A stretch of 64,000 nt of DNA, taken from Oryzias latipes. Taxonomy: Eukaryota; Chordata; Actinopteri; Beloniformes; Adrianichthyidae. The notes under the pieces were generated by a model. It did not search any database. It saw only the letters and a program-made list of their open reading frames with translations, and was not told where the DNA came from. Position numbers and translations under genes: made by a program. Numbering within the stretch: position 1 is the first letter of the stretch; each line of letters opens with the position of its first letter. Shown one piece after another: positions 23,820 to 35,115 of the stretch. The stretch covers positions 27,170,293-27,234,292 of the forward strand of contig NC_019868.2 in NCBI RefSeq assembly GCF_002234675.1. The letters are read 5' to 3'.

Positions 23820-24300
23820 TCACTACTCGTCCTGCTTGTTCCACATTAAATCATTATCACACACGCTCACTCCATTAATTCTCTTGCTTTTATTAGCAGC
23901 AAGAGTGGCTCCACGCACACAGTGGACCAATGACGAGCACGGCATCTACCTCATCTGACAGCTAATGGCTTCATTAGAAGCAGCGTGTTAATTGGCTGAC
24001 TTAAGGGAGACGCTTTTTAATGAGGATAAATAGACTCACACCTGAGCGGGGCGCTACCCAGCCACAGCAGTGGTGGAGGGACTTGGAGCGATAAGCAAAT
24101 GTGGCCTGCAAATAAGACCGCGGAGCTCTGTGGTTCCTCCCAGCATAAACAGAGTGCCGTTTTCCATGCCAGGCAGACTTATTAGCCGAGTGGTTGATTA
24201 GCACCAGGAGGGCAAAACAAAGAGCAGTATGTCAAAGCAATTAGCCCCACTGTTTACCTCTCAGCTCCCGGGCTGACTCCAGAATTCATCTAATCCAAGG
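23820..24300. promoter_or_regulatory. Candidate conserved enhancer near pou3f4
   Basis: A unique, non-repetitive segment of balanced composition, dense in homeodomain-type cores (CATTAATTC near 23872, CAGCTAATGGC near 23959, TTAATTGGC near 23987, CAATTAGCC near 24238). POU3F4 is known in mammals to be driven by distant enhancers. The match to that idea here is composition and motif content only. Confidence 0.3.
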
Positions 24301-24778
24301 GAGGAAGAGGTGCACATGCTCAGACGGTCCCTGGAAAAAGACAACAGCTGGTCCCCGGGCTGGGGCGTGTGTCCGTGTGTGCGCATTGATGGGAGTGGTC
24401 CTCAAGCCACAATCCATCTGCTTTCCTGCCCAGATCCACATTCTCTGCTGTCTGGTCTTGAGTGCACACACACACACGTGCACGTAAACACACACAGATA
24501 AGAGAGGGGGGCTCGTGTTCAAAGGGAACTGGAGGTTTGTGGGTGCTGGACTGACAAAATGGAAACGAGGGAGACAGATCATTAACATAAAGATGGGACA
24601 CAAGCTGACTTCACCACACCAGTTCAAAAATACCACACCATGCAATGGACATTAGCATCACCTAGTGGTCCTCACAAATTCTGCATGTTGGTCTTCAATC
24701 AAAGGTAGGGAACCAAATCATTTTTCCTTCTTTATGGTTTGTTTAGTTGTTGCTATGGAGTTTGGCACCCCACATACC
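24301..24778. other. Intergenic, no gene seen
   Basis: Contains short CA-rich tracts near 24466-24500. No exon is supported. Confidence 0.5.
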
Positions 24779-24839
24779 CCAGGTATGTGTGAGATTTGGA
24801 CCCACGTCATACGCTCATTGGATCCTAAGCCCAACACCT
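24779..24839 (-). pseudogene. tRNA-Leu relic at the left edge of the array
   Basis: Reads as the 3' part of the array tRNA: T-arm region, variable arm (with a 2-3 nt loss) and anticodon stem-loop are recognisable (CATACGCTCATTGGATC is exact). It stops in the D-arm, where LINE sequence begins. The anticodon triplet now reads TAG. It shows that the array once reached left of the LINE. Confidence 0.75.
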
Positions 24840-27252
24840 ATGCGTCTACATCAACGACAACTGGTGCAGAAATGCAACGATGGTCGACAGCTACTGTTCC
24901 CAAGATATGGAATATCTGACTGTTAAATGCAGACCCTTCTACATTCCTCGTAAGTTTACCGTCGTCATGGTAACGGCCGTATACATACCACCCCATGCTA
25001 ATGCTGGCGTAACCGTGGAGGTGCTGCACAATACAATAAGCACCTAGCAGAACTCTCATCCTTATGCAGTGCATTTAATACTGGGGACTTCAATCATGCT
25101 GATTTAAGGTCAGCACTTCCCAAATTTGATCAGCACATTAAATGCGCAACAAGGGGTGCAAACACACTGGACAAAGCCTACAGCAACATCCAAAAAGGCT
25201 ACAGACCAACCCCTCTACCACATCTGGGTTTGTCTGATCACATGTCCTTGTTGCTGATTCCAGCATACAGCCCCGTCAGGAGGAGAGCCCCTCCAGTGAC
25301 AAAGACTGTAAAAACATGGCCGGAGGGCGCTTCACAACAGCTGCAAGATGGCTTTGAGGACACAGACTGGAATGTGTTTGCACACCAGGACCTTGAGGAA
25401 CAAACTTCATCCGTGCTCTCTTACATCAACTTCTGCGTTGACAACGTCACCGTGGTGAAACGTCACCGTGGTGAAACGTCACCGTGGTGAAACGTCACCG
25501 TGGTGAAATGTCACCGGGTGTACTCCAATCAGAAACCCTGGATGACAAAAGAGGTCCAGGTCCTGCTGAAGCATCGTGATGTTGCCTTCAGATCCGGTGA
25601 CAAAGCACAATACAGTGCAGCCAGGGCTAGCCTTAAAGGAGACATCAGAGAGGCCAAGGCAGCTTACAAGAGGAGGGTTGAGGACACCTTCAGAGACAAC
25701 AACACACGACAGGTCTGGCAGGGGGTCCAGCACCTTACCAACCACAAGTCCTGCAACACCACGACAGCTGTGGGCGATGTTGTGCTCGCAGAGGAGTGAA
25801 ACCACTTATTTGAATGCTTCGAGGTGGATAGACCTGGGACAGCTGAACCCCATACTTCAGACTGCAGCAGCTTCACTCTCACGGTGCAGGAGCATGAAGT
25901 GAGGTGTATGCTGAGGGCAGTGAACCCCAGGAAGGCTGTGGGACCGGATGGTGTGACTGGGAAGGTCCTCAGGGAGCGCGCAAATCAGCTCGCTGGGGTC
26001 TTCACCAACATTTTCAACTCATCACTGTCTCAGTCCTACATTCCACCATGCCTGAAATCAGCTACGATTGTCCCGTTGCCAAAAAAGTCCTCCATCAACA
26101 GCCTCAATGACTCCCAACCAGTAGCTCTGACTCCTGTCATAATGAAGTGTTTTGAGAAACTGGTCCGACGTCACATCATGTCCTACCTCCCACCCACACT
26201 CGACCCACTACACTTTGCATACAGAGCTAACACATCGACAGAGGACGCCGTCGTCACACCACCAAATACCACCTGGAAACACAAGGGAGTTATGCTAGGC
26301 TGCTCTTTCTCGACTAGCTTTACATTTAATACAATACTGGCAGACAGACTGTCAGCAAAATTGTTGGATATTGGACTTCCTCCCACCACTTGCTGTTGGA
26401 TCAGAGACTTTCTCTCTGATAGAGTGCAGAGAGTCAGAGTGGGTCCTCATCTCTCCACAGCCCTGAGTTTAACCCAGGCTCCCCAAAAGGCTGTGTGCTG
26501 AGTCCTCTGCTGTACACACTGTACACGTATGACTGTCAGCACACACCCAGACAATGCAGTCAGTAAGTTTGCCGATGACACAACTGTGGTGTGGCTTGTC
26601 TCTGGCGGAGATGAGACGGCATACAGGGATGGGATCCAGAGGATGGTGGGGTGGTTGTGCAGACAACAATTTGGTCCTAAACACTTAAAAAACAAGAGAA
26701 GTGATCGTGGACTTCAGGAGGAAAAAGTCAGATCTGCAGTCCATTGTCATTAATGGGGAGTGTGTGAAGAGAGTGCAAAATTTTAAGTACCTTGGTGTGT
26801 ACGTTGAAGACCTCCAATGGAGCTCAAACACTACAGAGGTAATGAAAAAAGCCCAACAGCATCTTCACTTCCTGAGGATCCTCAGGAGGGTCAACCTGAA
26901 GAGAGAGCTGCTGGTTGCCTTCTATCGTTGCTCCATTGAGAGTGTACTAACATACTGCATCTCTGTGTGGTTTTCAAGCTGCACCATGGCACACAAGAAG
27001 GTTCTACAGAGGGTCATAAACACTGCCCAAAAGATCATTGGCTGCCCTCTTCCCTCACTGAAGGACATCTACAGCACTCGCTGTCTTGGGAGGGCACGCA
27101 ACATCATGAAAGACTGCACACACCCAGGACACCGGGTGTTTACATGGTTGCCCTCTGAAAAAAGACTAAGGGTGCTGAGATCACGGACAAACAGACTCAG
27201 AGACAGTTTTTACAAGAGAGCAATAGCCCTCATGAACACACACATGGTTTAG
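24840..27252 (+). mobile_element. Broken CR1/L2-like LINE (endonuclease and reverse transcriptase)
   Basis: A 5'-truncated non-LTR retrotransposon. The apurinic endonuclease part starts mid-domain (VYIND..., AVYIPPHANA) and shows GDFNHAD near 25086 and LGLSDH near 25225. The reverse transcriptase part shows NPRKAVGPDGV (about 25924), LPPTLDPLHFAYRANTSTEDA (about 26190) and the catalytic FADD at 26568-26579. The motif-A aspartate region is not intact (reads FSTSFTFNTI). The C-terminal tail (HPGH...LPSEKRLR...ALMNTHMV) ends at the stop at 27250-27252. The frame is interrupted several times (for example near 25490, 25799, 26485 and 26690), so it is dead. No 3' UTR or terminal repeat follows: array sequence starts within a few bases of the stop codon. 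Confidence 0.88.
25443..25517 (+). repeat. 16-bp minisatellite inside the LINE
   Basis: Four exact copies of AACGTCACCGTGGTGA and a partial fifth. Sixteen is not a multiple of three, so it also disturbs the reading frame. It lies in the region linking endonuclease and reverse transcriptase. Confidence 0.9.
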
Positions 27253-27393
27253 ATTCTCTTAGTCAGGCATGATGGTGGTGGTGTGATGGTTTGGGGCATT
27301 GCTAAATTTATAAGAAAAGGTCAATTTTATGTTCTGTGGGACCAGTAGTTGCTGAGATCTGCCCAAATACCAGTAAAGAGCAGTTCAATTCTC

Positions 27394-27476
27394 AACCAGG
27401 AGTGGGGTTTGAACCCACGTGAGCATACACTCATTGGATCTTGAGTCCAACGCCTTAACCACTCGGCCATCCTGGT
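27394..27476 (-). tRNA. tRNA-Leu (CAA)
   Basis: First full gene of the array. T-stem perfectly paired. Discriminator base 73 is T instead of the A that leucyl-tRNA synthetase expects, so charging is doubtful. Confidence 0.75.
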
Positions 27477-27804
27477 TGCAATGGATTTGTGTATTCAAGT
27501 TTTCTGCCACCGATATTGCAATAAAATGAAATAAAACAACACCTGGATATCTTTGGAAACCTTTGGACAAGAAGTGATATGACACACATAAAAAATACCA
27601 TATTTAGGGGATCTCTATTGATATCTTTATGGAATTAAATATTGAGAGCAAAATAGCAATCTTGTATCATTAGTTAGGCATGATGGTGGTGGTGTGATGG
27701 TTTGGGGCATTGCTAAAGTTTTAGCAAGAGGACAAATTTATGTTCAGTGGGACCAGTAGTTGCTGAGATCTGCCCAAATACCAGTAAAGAGCAGTTCAAT
27801 TCTC

Positions 27805-27887
27805 TACCAGGAGTAGGATTTGAACCCACGTGACCATACGCTCATTGGATCTTGAGTCCAACCCCTTAACCACTCGGCCATCCTGGT
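27805..27887 (-). tRNA. tRNA-Leu (CAA)
   Basis: C25 to G breaks the 10-25 pair of the D-stem; one mismatch in the variable arm. Twin at 31012. Confidence 0.7.
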
Positions 27888-28215
27888 TGCAATGGATTTG
27901 TGTATTCAAATTTTCTGACACCGATATTGCAGTAAAATGAAATAAAACAACACCTGGATATCTTTGGAAACCTTTGGACAAGAAGTGATATGACACACAA
28001 AAAAAATACCCTATTTAGGGGATCTATATTGATATCTTTTTGGAATTAAATATTGAGAGCAAAATAGCAATCTTGTATCATTAGTCAGGCATGATGGTGG
28101 TGGTGTGATGGTTTGGGGCATATCTAAATTTTTAGCAAAAGGACAATTTCATGTTCTGTGGGACCAGTAGTTGCTGAGATCTGCCCAAATACCAGTAAAC
28201 AGCAGTTCAATTCTC

Positions 28216-28298
28216 TACCAGGAGTGGGGTTTGAATCCACGTGAGCATACACTCATTGGATCTTAAGTCCAACGCCTTAACCTCTCGGCCATCCTGGT
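28216..28298 (-). tRNA. tRNA-Leu (TAA)
   Basis: TAA anticodon. A53 opposite C61 disrupts the top of the T-stem and touches the B box; T16 to A in the A box. Probably weak. Twin at 31423. Confidence 0.65.
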
Positions 28299-28622
28299 TG
28301 CAATGGATTAAAATATTCAACTTTTCTCCAAACGTTATTGCAATACAATGAAATAACACCTGTATATCGTTGAAAACCTTTGGACAAGAAGTGCTATGAC
28401 ACACTAAAAAAAGACCATATTAAGGGTTTCTATTTTGATTTCTTCTTGGAATGATTTGTTAAGAGCATGTTAGCAATTTTGCATCATTAGTCAGGCATGA
28501 TGTTGTTGGTGTGATGGTTTGGGGGCATTGCTAAATTTTCAAGAATAGGACAATTTTATTTTGTGTGGGACGAGTAGTTGCTGAGATCTGCCCAAATACC
28601 AGTAAAGAGCAGTTCAATTATC

Positions 28623-28705
28623 TACCAGGAGTAGGATTTGATCCCACGTGAGCATATGCTCATTGGATCTTGAGTCCAACGCCTTAACCTCTCGGCCATC
28701 CTGGT
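28623..28705 (-). tRNA. tRNA-Leu (CAA)
   Basis: T54 to A in the T-loop, an invariant B-box position, and T16 to A. Likely inactive. Twin at 31830. Confidence 0.6.
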
Positions 28706-29067
28706 TGCAATGGGCTTGAGCATTCAATTTTTCTGCAGCCGATATTGCAATAAAATGAAATAAAACACCTGGATATCTTTGGAAACCTTTGGACAAGAAG
28801 TGCTATGACACACTAAAAAAATACCATATTAAGGGTTTCTATTTTGATATCTTCTTGGAATGATTTGTGAAGAGCATATGTTAGCAATCTTGTATCATTA
28901 GTCAGGCATGATGGTGGTGGTGTGATGGTTTGGGGGCATTGCTAAATTTGTAAGAATTAGACAAATTGACACTCTTGATGCCAGCATTAACACTTAAACA
29001 GAACAAGGAAAACAACAATTAGGTGATGAGATCTGCCCAAATGTTAGTAAAGAACATTTCTTTCTTC

Positions 29068-29150
29068 TACCAGGAGTGGAATTTGAACCCATAAGAGCAT
29101 ACCCTTATAGGGTTTTGAGTCCTTTGTCTCAACCACATCAGCAATAATAG
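29068..29150 (-). pseudogene. Degenerate tRNA-Leu
   Basis: Aligns to the array tRNA without gaps over 83 nt, but the acceptor 5' strand, D-arm and anticodon stem are lost. The T-arm half and a CTCAA anticodon loop survive. Belongs to the longer variant unit. Confidence 0.8.
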
Positions 29151-29382
29151 ATGTGAAAGCTTTGCATGTGTATCTTGGATCATTTTGGAATCTTTTTGAC
29201 ATATCAAAAATTAGTCTTTTGGCTTTCTATATTGATCTAAATATGGGAAGAAATATTTTGAGCAATATTTACACTAGTTAGGTGATGGTGTGGAGTATTT
29301 CTCAACAATTATTTAAAAATTGGACAAATTGATGAAAATTTAATGGCGGAACACCATACACCACTCTGGAAGATAAATTCTG

Positions 29383-29465
29383 TACCAGGAGTGGGGTTTG
29401 AACCCACGTGAGCATACACTCATTGGATCTTAAGTCCAACGCCTTAACCACTCGGCCATCCTGGT
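29383..29465 (-). tRNA. tRNA-Leu (TAA)
   Basis: Consensus TAA body with a perfect T-stem. Lies only 315 bp from the degenerate copy at 29068. Twin at 32590. Confidence 0.85.
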
Positions 29466-29787
29466 TGCAATGGAAAAAAATTTCAACTTTTCTCCAAACG
29501 ATATAACAATACAATAAAATGACACCTGGATATCATTGGAAACCTTTTGACAAGAAGTGCTATAACACACTAAAAAAAGACCATATTTAGGGTATCTATA
29601 TTGATATCTTTATGGAATTAAATATTAAGAGCATAATAGCAATCTTGTATCATTAGTCAGGCATGATGGTGGTGGTGTGATGGTTTGGGGCATTGCTAAA
29701 TTTTTAGCAAAAGGTCAATTTTATGTTGTGTGGGACCAGTAGTTGCTGAGATCTGCCCAACTACCAGTAAAGAGCAGTTCAATTCTC

Positions 29788-29870
29788 TACCAGGAGTAGG
29801 ATTTGAACCCACGTGCGCATACGCTCATTGGATCTTAAGTCCAACGCCTTAACCACTCGGCCATCCTGGT
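29788..29870 (-). tRNA. tRNA-Leu (TAA)
   Basis: TAA anticodon with a CAA-type T-stem (one G-U pair) and one mismatch in the variable arm. Twin at 32995. Confidence 0.8.
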
Positions 29871-30193
29871 TGCAATGGATTATAATATTCAACTTTTCTC
29901 CAAACGTTATTGCAATACAATGAAATAACACCTGCATATCTTTGAAAACCTTTGGAGAAGAAGTGCTATGACACACTAAAAAAAGACCATATTAAGGGTT
30001 TCTATTTTGATTTCTTCTTGGAATGATTTGTTAAGAGCATGTTAGCAATCTTGCATCATTAGTCAGGCATGATGTTGGTGGTGTGATGGTTTGGGGCATT
30101 GCTACATTTTTAGCAAAAGGTCAATTTTATGTTCTGTGGGACCAGTAGTTGCTGAGATCTGCCTAAATACCAGTAAAGAGCAGTTCAATTCTC

Positions 30194-30276
30194 TACCAGG
30201 AGTGGGATTTGAACCCACGTGAGCATACACTCATTGGATCTTAAGTCCAACGCCTTAACCACTCGGCCATCCTGGT
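30194..30276 (-). tRNA. tRNA-Leu (TAA), best-paired copy
   Basis: Delivers leucine to UUA codons. All stems are fully paired: acceptor ACCAGGA with TCCTGGT, anticodon stem TTGGA with TCCAA, T-stem GTGGG with CCCAC, plus the long variable arm of class II tRNAs and discriminator A73. The A box TGGCCGAGTGG and the B box are canonical. It agrees closely with the vertebrate tRNA-Leu-TAA body as I remember it, so this form is probably ancestral for the array. Intronless. Twin at 33401. Confidence 0.9.
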
Positions 30277-30599
30277 TGCAATGGATTAAAATATTCTACT
30301 TTTCTCCAAAAGTTATTGCAATACAATGAAATAACACCTGCATATCTTTGAAAACCTTTGGACAAGAAGTGCTATGACACACTAAAAAAAGACCATATTA
30401 AGGGTTTCTATTTTGATTTCTTCTTGGAATGATTTGTTAAGAGCATGTTAGCAATCTTGCATCATTAGTCAGGCATGATGTTGGTGGTGTGATGGTTTGG
30501 GGCATTGCTAAATTTTTAGCAAAAGGTCAATTTTATGTTCTGTGGGACCAGTAGTTGCTGAGATCTGCCCAAATACCAGTAAAGAGCAGTTCAATTCTC

Positions 30600-30682
30600 T
30601 ACAAGGAGTAGGATTTGAACCCACGTGAGCATACGCTCATTGGATCTTGAGTCCAACGCCTTAACCACTCGGCCATCCTGGT
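30600..30682 (-). tRNA. tRNA-Leu (CAA)
   Basis: G70 to T unpairs C3 in the acceptor stem. Rest is consensus. Twin at 33807. Confidence 0.75.
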
Positions 30683-31011
30683 TGCAATGGAATTGTGTAT
30701 TCAAGTTTTCTGCCACCGATATTGCAATAAAATGAAATAAAACAACACCTGGATATCTTTGGAAACCTTTGGACAAGAAGTGCTATGACACACTAAAAAA
30801 AGACGATATTAAGGGTTTCTATATTGATATCTTCTTGGAATGATTTGTGAAGAGCAAGTTAGCAATCTTGTATCATTAGTCAGGCATGATGGTGGTGGTG
30901 TGATGGTTTGGGGGCATTGCTAAATTTTCAAGAATAGGACAATTTTATGTTCAGTGGGACCAGTAGTTGCTGAGATCTGCCCAAATACCAGTAAAGAGCA
31001 GTTCAATTCTC

Positions 31012-31094
31012 TACCAGGAGTAGGATTTGAACCCACGTGACCATACGCTCATTGGATCTTGAGTCCAACCCCTTAACCACTCGGCCATCCTGGT
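31012..31094 (-). tRNA. tRNA-Leu (CAA)
   Basis: Duplicate of the gene at 27805, same D-stem break. Confidence 0.7.
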
Positions 31095-31422
31095 TGCAAT
31101 GGATTTGTGTATTCAAATTTTCTGACACCGATATTGCAGTAAAATGAAATAAAACAACACCTGGATATCTTTGGAAACCTTTGGACAAGAAGTGATATGA
31201 CACACAAAAAAAATACCCTATTTAGGGGATCTATATTGATATCTTTTTGGAATTAAATATTGAGAGCAAAATAGCAATCTTGTATCATTAGTCAGGCATG
31301 ATGGTGGTGGTGTGATGGTTTGGGGCATATCTAAATTTTTAGCAAAAGGACAATTTCATGTTCTGTGGGACCAGTAGTTGCTGAGATCTGCCCAAATACC
31401 AGTAAACAGCAGTTCAATTCTC

Positions 31423-31505
31423 TACCAGGAGTGGGGTTTGAATCCACGTGAGCATACACTCATTGGATCTTAAGTCCAACGCCTTAACCTCTCGGCCATC
31501 CTGGT
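31423..31505 (-). tRNA. tRNA-Leu (TAA)
   Basis: Duplicate of 28216 with the same T-stem and A-box changes. Confidence 0.65.
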
Positions 31506-31829
31506 TGCAATGGATTAAAATATTCAACTTTTCTCCAAACGTTATTGCAATACAATGAAATAACACCTGTATATCGTTGAAAACCTTTGGACAAGAAGTG
31601 CTATGACACACTAAAAAAAGACCATATTAAGGGTTTCTATTTTGATTTCTTCTTGGAATGATTTGTTAAGAGCATGTTAGCAATTTTGCATCATTAGTCA
31701 GGCATGATGTTGTTGGTGTGATGGTTTGGGGGCATTGCTAAATTTTCAAGAATAGGACAATTTTATTTTGTGTGGGACGAGTAGTTGCTGAGATCTGCCC
31801 AAATACCAGTAAAGAGCAGTTCAATTATC

Positions 31830-31912
31830 TACCAGGAGTAGGATTTGATCCCACGTGAGCATATGCTCATTGGATCTTGAGTCCAACGCCTTAACCTCTC
31901 GGCCATCCTGGT
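31830..31912 (-). tRNA. tRNA-Leu (CAA)
   Basis: Duplicate of 28623, with T54 to A. Confidence 0.6.
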
Positions 31913-32274
31913 TGCAATGGGCTTGAGCATTCAATTTTTCTGCAGCCGATATTGCAATAAAATGAAATAAAACACCTGGATATCTTTGGAAACCTTTGGA
32001 CAAGAAGTGCTATGACACACTAAAAAAATACCATATTAAGGGTTTCTATTTTGATATCTTCTTGGAATGATTTGTGAAGAGCATATGTTAGCAATCTTGT
32101 ATCATTAGTCAGGCATGATGGTGGTGGTGTGATGGTTTGGGGGCATTGCTAAATTTGTAAGAATTAGACAAATTGACACTCTTGATGCCAGCATTAACAC
32201 TTAAACAGAACAAGGAAAACAACAATTAGGTGATGAGATCTGCCCAAATGTTAGTAAAGAACATTTCTTTCTTC

Positions 32275-32357
32275 TACCAGGAGTGGAATTTGAACCCATA
32301 AGAGCATACCCTTATAGGGTTTTGAGTCCTTTGTCTCAACCACATCAGCAATAATAG
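32275..32357 (-). pseudogene. Degenerate tRNA-Leu
   Basis: Duplicate of the relic at 29068. Confidence 0.8.
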
Positions 32358-32589
32358 ATGTGAAAGCTTTGCATGTGTATCTTGGATCATTTTGGAATCT
32401 TTTTGACATATCAAAAATTAGTCTTTTGGCTTTCTATATTGATCTAAATATGGGAAGAAATATTTTGAGCAATATTTACACTAGTTAGGTGATGGTGTGG
32501 AGTATTTCTCAACAATTATTTAAAAATTGGACAAATTGATGAAAATTTAATGGCGGAACACCATACACCACTCTGGAAGATAAATTCTG

Positions 32590-32672
32590 TACCAGGAGTG
32601 GGGTTTGAACCCACGTGAGCATACACTCATTGGATCTTAAGTCCAACGCCTTAACCACTCGGCCATCCTGGT
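32590..32672 (-). tRNA. tRNA-Leu (TAA)
   Basis: Duplicate of 29383; consensus TAA body. Confidence 0.85.
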
Positions 32673-32994
32673 TGCAATGGAAAAAAATTTCAACTTTTCT
32701 CCAAACGATATAACAATACAATAAAATGACACCTGGATATCATTGGAAACCTTTTGACAAGAAGTGCTATAACACACTAAAAAAAGACCATATTTAGGGT
32801 ATCTATATTGATATCTTTATGGAATTAAATATTAAGAGCATAATAGCAATCTTGTATCATTAGTCAGGCATGATGGTGGTGGTGTGATGGTTTGGGGCAT
32901 TGCTAAATTTTTAGCAAAAGGTCAATTTTATGTTGTGTGGGACCAGTAGTTGCTGAGATCTGCCCAACTACCAGTAAAGAGCAGTTCAATTCTC

Positions 32995-33077
32995 TACCAG
33001 GAGTAGGATTTGAACCCACGTGCGCATACGCTCATTGGATCTTAAGTCCAACGCCTTAACCACTCGGCCATCCTGGT
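32995..33077 (-). tRNA. tRNA-Leu (TAA)
   Basis: Duplicate of 29788. Confidence 0.8.
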
Positions 33078-33400
33078 TGCAATGGATTATAATATTCAAC
33101 TTTTCTCCAAACGTTATTGCAATACAATGAAATAACACCTGCATATCTTTGAAAACCTTTGGAGAAGAAGTGCTATGACACACTAAAAAAAGACCATATT
33201 AAGGGTTTCTATTTTGATTTCTTCTTGGAATGATTTGTTAAGAGCATGTTAGCAATCTTGCATCATTAGTCAGGCATGATGTTGGTGGTGTGATGGTTTG
33301 GGGCATTGCTACATTTTTAGCAAAAGGTCAATTTTATGTTCTGTGGGACCAGTAGTTGCTGAGATCTGCCTAAATACCAGTAAAGAGCAGTTCAATTCTC

Positions 33401-33483
33401 TACCAGGAGTGGGATTTGAACCCACGTGAGCATACACTCATTGGATCTTAAGTCCAACGCCTTAACCACTCGGCCATCCTGGT
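33401..33483 (-). tRNA. tRNA-Leu (TAA)
   Basis: Duplicate of the fully paired gene at 30194. Confidence 0.9.
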
Positions 33484-33806
33484 TGCAATGGATTAAAATA
33501 TTCTACTTTTCTCCAAAAGTTATTGCAATACAATGAAATAACACCTGCATATCTTTGAAAACCTTTGGACAAGAAGTGCTATGACACACTAAAAAAAGAC
33601 CATATTAAGGGTTTCTATTTTGATTTCTTCTTGGAATGATTTGTTAAGAGCATGTTAGCAATCTTGCATCATTAGTCAGGCATGATGTTGGTGGTGTGAT
33701 GGTTTGGGGCATTGCTAAATTTTTAGCAAAAGGTCAATTTTATGTTCTGTGGGACCAGTAGTTGCTGAGATCTGCCCAAATACCAGTAAAGAGCAGTTCA
33801 ATTCTC

Positions 33807-33889
33807 TACAAGGAGTAGGATTTGAACCCACGTGAGCATACGCTCATTGGATCTTGAGTCCAACGCCTTAACCACTCGGCCATCCTGGT
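33807..33889 (-). tRNA. tRNA-Leu (CAA)
   Basis: Duplicate of 30600, acceptor mismatch 3-70. Confidence 0.75.
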
Positions 33890-34218
33890 TGCAATGGAAT
33901 TGTGTATTCAAGTTTTCTGCCACCGATATTGCAATAAAATGAAATAAAACAACACCTGGATATCTTTGGAAACCTTTGGACAAGAAGTGCTATGACACAC
34001 TAAAAAAAGACGATATTAAGGGTTTCTATATTGATATCTTCTTGGAATGATTTGTGAAGAGCAAGTTAGCAATCTTGTATCATTAGTCAGGCATGATGGT
34101 GGTGGTGTGATGGTTTGGGGGCATTGCTAAATTTTCAAGAATAGGACAATTTTATGTTCTGTGGGACCAGTAGTTGCTGAGATCTGCCCAAATACCATTA
34201 AAGAGCAGTTCAATTCTC

Positions 34219-34301
34219 TACCAGGAGTGGGGTTTGAACCCACGTGAGCATACACTCATTGGATCTTAAGTCCAACGCCTTAACCACTCGGCCATCCTGG
34301 T
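34219..34301 (-). tRNA. tRNA-Leu (TAA), recombinant
   Basis: Consensus TAA body, but its 5' flank is the CTTGAGCATTC form otherwise found with CAA genes. Confidence 0.85.
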
Positions 34302-34626
34302 TGCAATGGACTTGAGCATTCAATTTTTCTGCAGCCGATATTGCAATAAAATGAAATAAAACACCTGGATATCTTTGGAAACCTTTGGACAAGAAGTGCT
34401 ATGACACACTAAAAAAAGACCATATTAAGGGTTTCTATTTTGATATCTTCTTGGAATGATTTGTGAAGAGCATGTTAGCAATCTTGTATCATTATTCAGG
34501 CATGATGGTTGTGGTGTGATGGTGTGGGGCATTGCTAAATTTTCAAGAAAAGGATAATTTTATGTTCTGTGGGACCAGTAGTTGCTGAGATCTGCCAAAA
34601 TACCAGTAAAGAGCAATTCAATTCTC

Positions 34627-34709
34627 TACCAGGAGTAGGATTTGAACCTACGTGAGCATACACTCATTGGATCTTGAGTCCAACGCCTTAACCACTCGGC
34701 CATCCTGGT
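34627..34709 (-). tRNA. tRNA-Leu (CAA), recombinant
   Basis: CAA anticodon in a TAA-type context (variable arm with CATACACTCA, 5' flank ATTGAAATATTC). A51 pairs with T63, giving a complete T-stem. Confidence 0.85.
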
Positions 34710-35032
34710 TGCAATGGATTGAAATATTCAACTTTTCTCCAAACGTTATTGCAATACAATGAAATAACACCTGCATATATTTGAAAACCTTTGGACAAGA
34801 AGTGCTATGACACACTAAAAAAAGACCATATTAAGGGTTTCTATTTTGATTTCTTCTTGGAATGATTTGTTAAGAGCATGTTAGCAATCTTGCATTATTA
34901 GTCAGGCATGATGTTGGTGGTGTGATGGTTTGGGGCATTGCTACATTTTTAGCAAAAGGTCAATTTTATGTTCTGTGGGACCAGTAGTTGCTGAGATCTG
35001 CCTAAATACCAGTAAAGAGCAGTTCAATTCTC

Positions 35033-35115
35033 TACCAGGAGTGGGATTTGAACCCACGTGAGCATACACTCATTGGATCTTAAGTCCAACGCCTTAACCA
35101 CTCGGCCATCCTGGT
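35033..35115 (-). tRNA. tRNA-Leu (TAA)
   Basis: Same fully paired body as 30194, outside the duplicated block. Confidence 0.9.

Larger units (their letters stand above)
27737..30946. repeat. 3,207-bp higher-order duplication, copy 1
   Basis: Pairs with 30944-34153 at a constant offset of 3,207 bp. Private variants are shared: GTGACCATACGC in the tRNA at 27805, GAATCCACG at 28216, GATCCCACG at 28623, ACAAGGAG at 30600. No difference was seen at the places I compared. Confidence 0.85.
30944..34153. repeat. 3,207-bp higher-order duplication, copy 2
   Basis: Second copy, ending where GTTCAGTGGG of the first block's start would recur but GTTCTGTGGG is found instead. Carries eight tRNA loci, one of them degenerate. 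Confidence 0.85.

Noticed and set aside
25904-26110. Separate host gene within the LINE region
   Set aside because: Overlapping frame of the reverse transcriptase; the main frame shows the GPDG and FADD motifs.
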